The position numbers and the translations under genes were made by a program. The notes beneath the pieces were generated by a model. The model was not told where the DNA came from, searched no databases, and was given only the letters and a program-made list of their open reading frames with translations. Positions 60,660 through 64,000 of a stretch of DNA of 64,000 nt are shown here, one piece after another. Numbering within the stretch: position 1 is the stretch's first letter; every line of letters begins with the position of its first letter. Source of the DNA: Sporolactobacillus sp. THM19-2 (GTDB taxonomy: Bacteria > Bacillota > Bacilli > Bacillales > Sporolactobacillaceae); assembly GCF_004153195.1 (NCBI RefSeq), contig NZ_SEMC01000011.1, positions 1 through 64,000 on the forward strand, in the 5' to 3' direction.

Positions 60660-61257
60660 AGTTAAAATTTTATTTATCGCATGAACGGGCAGTGCCCCTC
60701 AGAGTCAAGAGGGCAAACGAACAGGCCCGGGCTCGCGAACGCTCGATGGGGTTCAACGACAATCCGTGGGGGGCGCGCAGGCTAAAAATAAGGCGTCCTG
60801 TGCGCCCCAGAATCTCCATTGATTAAAGCCTCATTCCATTTACCGCTCTATTATTCTTTTTCGATAAGGGGTCCACGAGTCTGCGGGTTCTGCTGCACCT
60901 TCCTGGGCTCTTTCTTTCTGTTGTAACCGGTCATAATCAGGATAACAGGCGCATGTCGAAAAAAATTCTGTTTTACGGAAACGGGGCCTTAATAACGAGA
61001 AAAAGGCTTTATGACAGGACAAACGGGCTATCAGGACAAGGAGATCAATTAACAAAAGAACGGACCGGAAAAATAAAAAGGGCGGGGCCGGCAGGATAAC
61101 TGAACGTTCGTATCGAAATTCTTTGCAATGTGGTGTGCAGATGCCCCGACCAACCGTAAAATAACATAACAGGAGATAAGAAGGGCGAAAAGCAGAAAAT
61201 CAGACGATTCCGGACGGTGACGGTTAGAAAAAGCCAAATCAGGAAAGGGATAAAAGA
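60660..61257. other. 600-nt divergent intergenic region before ackA
   Basis: Holds inverted partial copy C of the dispersed repeat (60747-60773), and an imperfect 12-bp hairpin (GGGGCGCGCAGG at 60770-60781 with CCTGTGCGCCCC at 60797-60808). The frame at 60840-61055 on the minus strand looks like chance. No strong ackA promoter or cre was found. Confidence 0.5.
60747..60773 (-). repeat. Copy C (inverted, partial) of the dispersed repeat
   Basis: GGGGTTCAACGACAATCCGT followed by GGGGGG matches the reverse complement of copy A from 4917 back to 4889 (GATGGGTTCAACGAACAATCCG, in part), including the GTTGAACCCATC segment and one hairpin arm. The other arm is absent. Confidence 0.6.
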
Positions 61258-62628
61258 ATGAGTGACAAACTGTTGGCGATTAATTCAGGAAGTTCTTCGC
61301 TGAAATACAAACTCTTTGACATGCCTTCTGAACATCTGATCCTCAGTGGAGCCTATGAGCGCCTGGGGAACCCAAATGCGGCGTTCAGGATGAACTTTAA
61401 AAACTTCAGGGCAAGTGGAGCGCTCGCTGTCACTTCTCATGAGAAGGCAGTAGATCATTTACTGAATCTTTTGCTTAATCTCCATGTTGTGCATTCACTC
61501 GATGAAATCAGGGGTGTCGGGCACCGGATCGCACACGGAGGCGAAATCTTCAAACATCCGGTTCGGGTCGACCAGTATGTGCTGCAGACGATTGACAGGC
61601 TGAGCGATCTCGCGCCGATGCACAATCCGGTGAATGCAGCAGGAATCAGGCTCTTTTCCGAGGCGCTGCCGCAGGCCATTCAGGTTGCGGTATTTGATAC
61701 GTCGTTCCATCAGACGATGCCGGCAGAAAACTATATGTATCCGATCCCGTACGAGTATTATGAAAAATATAAAATCAGAAAATACGGCTTTCACGGGACC
61801 AGCCACGAATATGTTGCCCAAGAAGCAGCAAAAATTCTGGGGAGAAAGATCACCGAACTGAAAATCATTACCTGTCATCTCGGTAACGGTTCAAGTATTT
61901 GCTGTATCGACCGGGGGAAATCCATCGACACATCGATGGGATTTACACCGACCGCGGGACTGATGATGGGGACGCGATCAGGAGATATTGATCCGACCAT
62001 CCTGACCTATTTGCAGCGGAAATTGCATTTGACAGTCGATGAGACAGAAGAGGTGATTAACCGGAAATCAGGGATCATGGGCGTGTCAGGTGTCTCTAAC
62101 GATTTTCGAGACGTCCTTGCATACGCAAATAAAGGTGACAAACGGTCCATTCTGGCCATCGAGATGTTCACCCGGAGAATCTGTTCATTTATTGAACGCT
62201 ACAAATCAGAACTTGGAAAACTGGATGCGCTTGTGTTTACGGCCGGTATCGGAGAACATTCTCCTTTTTTACGCAAAAAGGTTTGCGATAAGCTGAAAGG
62301 GCTGCATATTTATCTTGATTTGGAAAAAAATGAACAGAACGGGCCAATGATCCAGTCAGAGGCATCGGAACCGGCCGTTCTGGTGATTCCGACTGATGAA
62401 GAGCTGGTGATTGCCCGCGAGACCTTTCACTTGCTGCGGGAGGCCGAATCGCCGGTTATCATGACTGACCAGCCGGTACGAAACAACCTGCAGGTCAGCT
62501 CTTCACTTAAAGAGCGGATGATTAAAGCAGATAAATGTAAGCGGTTTCTAATAAAAAATACCTATAACTCTTCCCTTCAGGACGAAAACGAAGGCAATCA
62601 GGCCGGTGGGACTGAGTATCATCAATAA
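61258..62628 (+). CDS. ackA: Acetate kinase with C-terminal extension
   Basis: 456 residues. Interconverts acetyl phosphate plus ADP and acetate plus ATP; the last ATP-yielding step of acetate fermentation. Family motifs NSGSSSLKYKLFD, GHRIAHGGE, FDTSFHQTMP, KYGFHGTSHEYV, HLGNGSSICC and FTAGIGEHS are present. Typical AckA has about 395-405 residues and ends soon after IPTDEELVIARET. Here about 55 more, lysine/asparagine-rich and low-complexity, follow (from PVIMTDQPV to EYHQ). CAGGAAAGGGA precedes the ATG. No pta is adjacent. Confidence 0.95.
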   Translation: MSDKLLAINSGSSSLKYKLFDMPSEHLILSGAYERLGNPNAAFRMNFKNFRASGALAVTSHEKAVDHLLNLLLNLHVVHSLDEIRGVGHRIAHGGEIFKHPVRVDQYVLQTIDRLSDLAPMHNPVNAAGIRLFSEALPQAIQVAVFDTSFHQTMPAENYMYPIPYEYYEKYKIRKYGFHGTSHEYVAQEAAKILGRKITELKIITCHLGNGSSICCIDRGKSIDTSMGFTPTAGLMMGTRSGDIDPTILTYLQRKLHLTVDETEEVINRKSGIMGVSGVSNDFRDVLAYANKGDKRSILAIEMFTRRICSFIERYKSELGKLDALVFTAGIGEHSPFLRKKVCDKLKGLHIYLDLEKNEQNGPMIQSEASEPAVLVIPTDEELVIARETFHLLREAESPVIMTDQPVRNNLQVSSSLKERMIKADKCKRFLIKNTYNSSLQDENEGNQAGGTEYHQ

Positions 62629-63342
62629 ACCGGGGATCAGAAGGATTTCGATAGGCTATTAATGAAACACTTACAGAAGTATTCAGAAAACAGAACAGGC
62701 GATAGAGAGCAGTATCGAAAAAACGAGAAGACGGCTGTTCCGTTGTTTCGGAAATCATTATCATATGACGATCAGAAGTGAAAAAACAGGGATTTGGTCG
62801 TTTTCTGCCGGATTCCTTTTAAATTTAGGGTGCCGAAAGATGAAATAAACTATGGATGATCTGTCATCAGGACGGAATAGCTCCGGTCAGCCGGCTTCTG
62901 TACTGAAGGCTCACTCTGGCTTCACTTCGACCGGTATCGTTCTGCTTCTTTCTCTGTTTGTTCTCCCCTTTTCTGCCGGGGGGCTACCTGTTATTTCAGC
63001 AGATAATAAAACAGGCTGGAGACCGTTGATCAGCTGATCTGAAAAAAATGCCGAAAATAAATAAGAAGAGAGAGCAGGGGGTCTGTGTTTCACTCCGTCT
63101 GTTTTTTTACCATAATGGGGGGATTCCCTTTCTTTTGTAAGGGTTTGAGAAGGATCACCTCCTCTTTTTTTTCGTGCCATCTGAATTTACGGGCTCGGAC
63201 AGTTGTCATTGATGCTTTGCTTTTAAAAAAGGATTCAAATATAATTATCGTAGTTAGCTTTTATTCAGATAAAGATAACGGAGGATCCCCCCGGGCGTGT
63301 CCGACGGTACTTGCTATACAGAGAGTGATTGGGTGATAAAGC
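62629..63342. other. 710-nt intergenic region between ackA and dgkB
   Basis: No convincing gene; short frames such as 62852-63037 have no ribosome-binding site and poor codon pattern. A promoter for dgkB lies at 63217-63245. No terminator with a clear T-run follows ackA. Confidence 0.5.
63217..63245 (+). promoter_or_regulatory. Probable promoter of dgkB
   Basis: TTGCTT (63217-63222) and TATAAT (63240-63245), spacing 17, about 95 nt before the dgkB start. Confidence 0.6.
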
Positions 63343-64000
63343 ATGAAGAAGGCAAGATTGATATATAATCCAACTTCCGGGCGAGAGATGGCGAAAAAGA
63401 GCATCGCCTATATACTGGACAGACTGGAAGGCGCAGGCTATGAAGCATCAGCGTATGCAACAAAAGGTAAGGGTGATGCAACCCGTGGTGCACATCTGGC
63501 AGTGAAAAGGAAGTTCGATCTGGTGATTGCAGCAGGTGGAGACGGGACGATTAATGAAGTCATTAACGGACTTGCTGAGAATGAATACAGGCCAAGGCTG
63601 GGTGTTCTTCCGATGGGTACGACCAATGATTTCGCCCGGGCAGTAAATATCCCGCGCGATATAGTCAAAGCCTGCGACGTGCTGTGTGCAGGTTACGAAA
63701 TGCCCGTTGATATCGGAAAAGTGAATGACCGCTATTTCATCAATATTGCCGGTGCCGGAAAATTGACGGAACTCAGCTACGACGTTCCGAGCAAACTGAA
63801 GACGATGCTCGGTCAGCTGGCCTATTATATCAAGGGCATTGAAATGTTGCCTTCACTTCGCCCGACAAACTGTACGATTCACTATGATCAGGAGACCTTC
63901 TCCGGGGATATCATGCTTTTTCTTGTATCCAATACAAATTCCGTCGGTGGTTTCGAACGGCTTGCACCGGATGCCCGGCTGAATGATGGTCTGTTTGACC
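63343..64000 (+). CDS. dgkB: Diacylglycerol kinase, DgkB type (3' end beyond window)
   Basis: 219 codons are visible of an expected 300 or so; the frame is open at the right edge. It phosphorylates diacylglycerol released by lipoteichoic acid synthesis back to phosphatidic acid, on the inner face of the membrane. The start KKARLIYNPTSGRE, the nucleotide-binding GGDGTINEVING and LGVLPMGTTNDFAR are the family core; the region around SVGGFERLAPDARLNDG is the Mg-binding Asp switch. ATG 63343 follows GGGTGAT. Homologue of B. subtilis YerQ, which also lies after gatCAB. Confidence 0.93.
   Translation, partial: MKKARLIYNPTSGREMAKKSIAYILDRLEGAGYEASAYATKGKGDATRGAHLAVKRKFDLVIAAGGDGTINEVINGLAENEYRPRLGVLPMGTTNDFARAVNIPRDIVKACDVLCAGYEMPVDIGKVNDRYFINIAGAGKLTELSYDVPSKLKTMLGQLAYYIKGIEMLPSLRPTNCTIHYDQETFSGDIMLFLVSNTNSVGGFERLAPDARLNDGLFD

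Noticed and set aside
62852-63037. 61-codon frame before dgkB with one hydrophobic stretch
   Set aside because: No ribosome-binding site and no similarity to any known small membrane protein; it lies in a region full of short chance frames.

Overview
The window reads as chromosome of a low-to-mid GC, Gram-positive, endospore-forming member of the Bacillales. A Sporolactobacillus-like organism is my best guess. The support is a tlp spore-protein gene behind a forespore-type promoter, gene order shared with Bacillus subtilis (purine uptake permease, NETI protein, purEKBCSQLFMNHD, then yerA, yerC, pcrA, ligA, camS, gatCAB, dgkB), B. subtilis-type PurBoxes, a guanine riboswitch and S-box leaders, and fermentation genes (adhE, an L-2-hydroxyacid dehydrogenase, ackA) beside aerobic ones (mqo). 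The genus is inferred from gene content, not from a marker gene.

Layout. 1-640: remnant of an IS200/IS605-type element (3' part of tnpB plus right-end hairpin). 713-4849: a CYP152 fatty-acid peroxygenase P450, then adhE with its own promoter and a CcpA-type cre. 5002-9138 (minus): a P2-type cation ATPase co-transcribed with two TrkA/RCK-type nucleotide-binding regulators. 9492-12853: mqo, a GNAT acetyltransferase, tlp and cyanase. 13035-15361: a TetR-controlled ABC exporter operon with two identical-type palindromic operators in its promoter. 15667-18779: three exported or membrane-anchored proteins of poorly known function. 19062-34143: purine region, with an NCS2 permease, two small genes and the twelve-gene pur operon. 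The permease and the pur operon share a PurBox pair with the same 19-nt spacing, and the pur leader adds a guanine riboswitch. 34409-45928: assimilatory sulfate module. Two divergent SAM riboswitches drive, on the minus strand, sbp-cysT-cysW-cysA, and on the plus strand, ferredoxin-cysH-sat-cysC-sulfite reductase-DUF3906-sumT-sirB-sirC. 46089-47824: an L-lactate/2-hydroxyisocaproate dehydrogenase and a HAD phosphatase. 48446-59535: yerA, yerC, pcrA, ligA, camS, gatCAB. 59787-64000: TVP38-family membrane protein, acetate kinase with a C-terminal extension, and dgkB cut by the right edge.

How the genes fit together. The sulfate module is self-contained: uptake (Sbp/CysTWA), activation (Sat, CysC), reduction (CysH, then a siroheme sulfite reductase probably fed by the operon's ferredoxin), and siroheme synthesis (SumT, SirC, SirB). 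The purine module goes from PRPP to IMP. The AdhE, AckA and hydroxyacid dehydrogenase genes point to mixed-acid fermentation. The most unusual assembly is the Na,K-ATPase-like (P2C-like) pump with two RCK proteins and no Trk/Ktr channel subunit nearby. Two families of short palindromic repeats lie in intergenic DNA. I saw no tRNA, rRNA or CRISPR array by eye.
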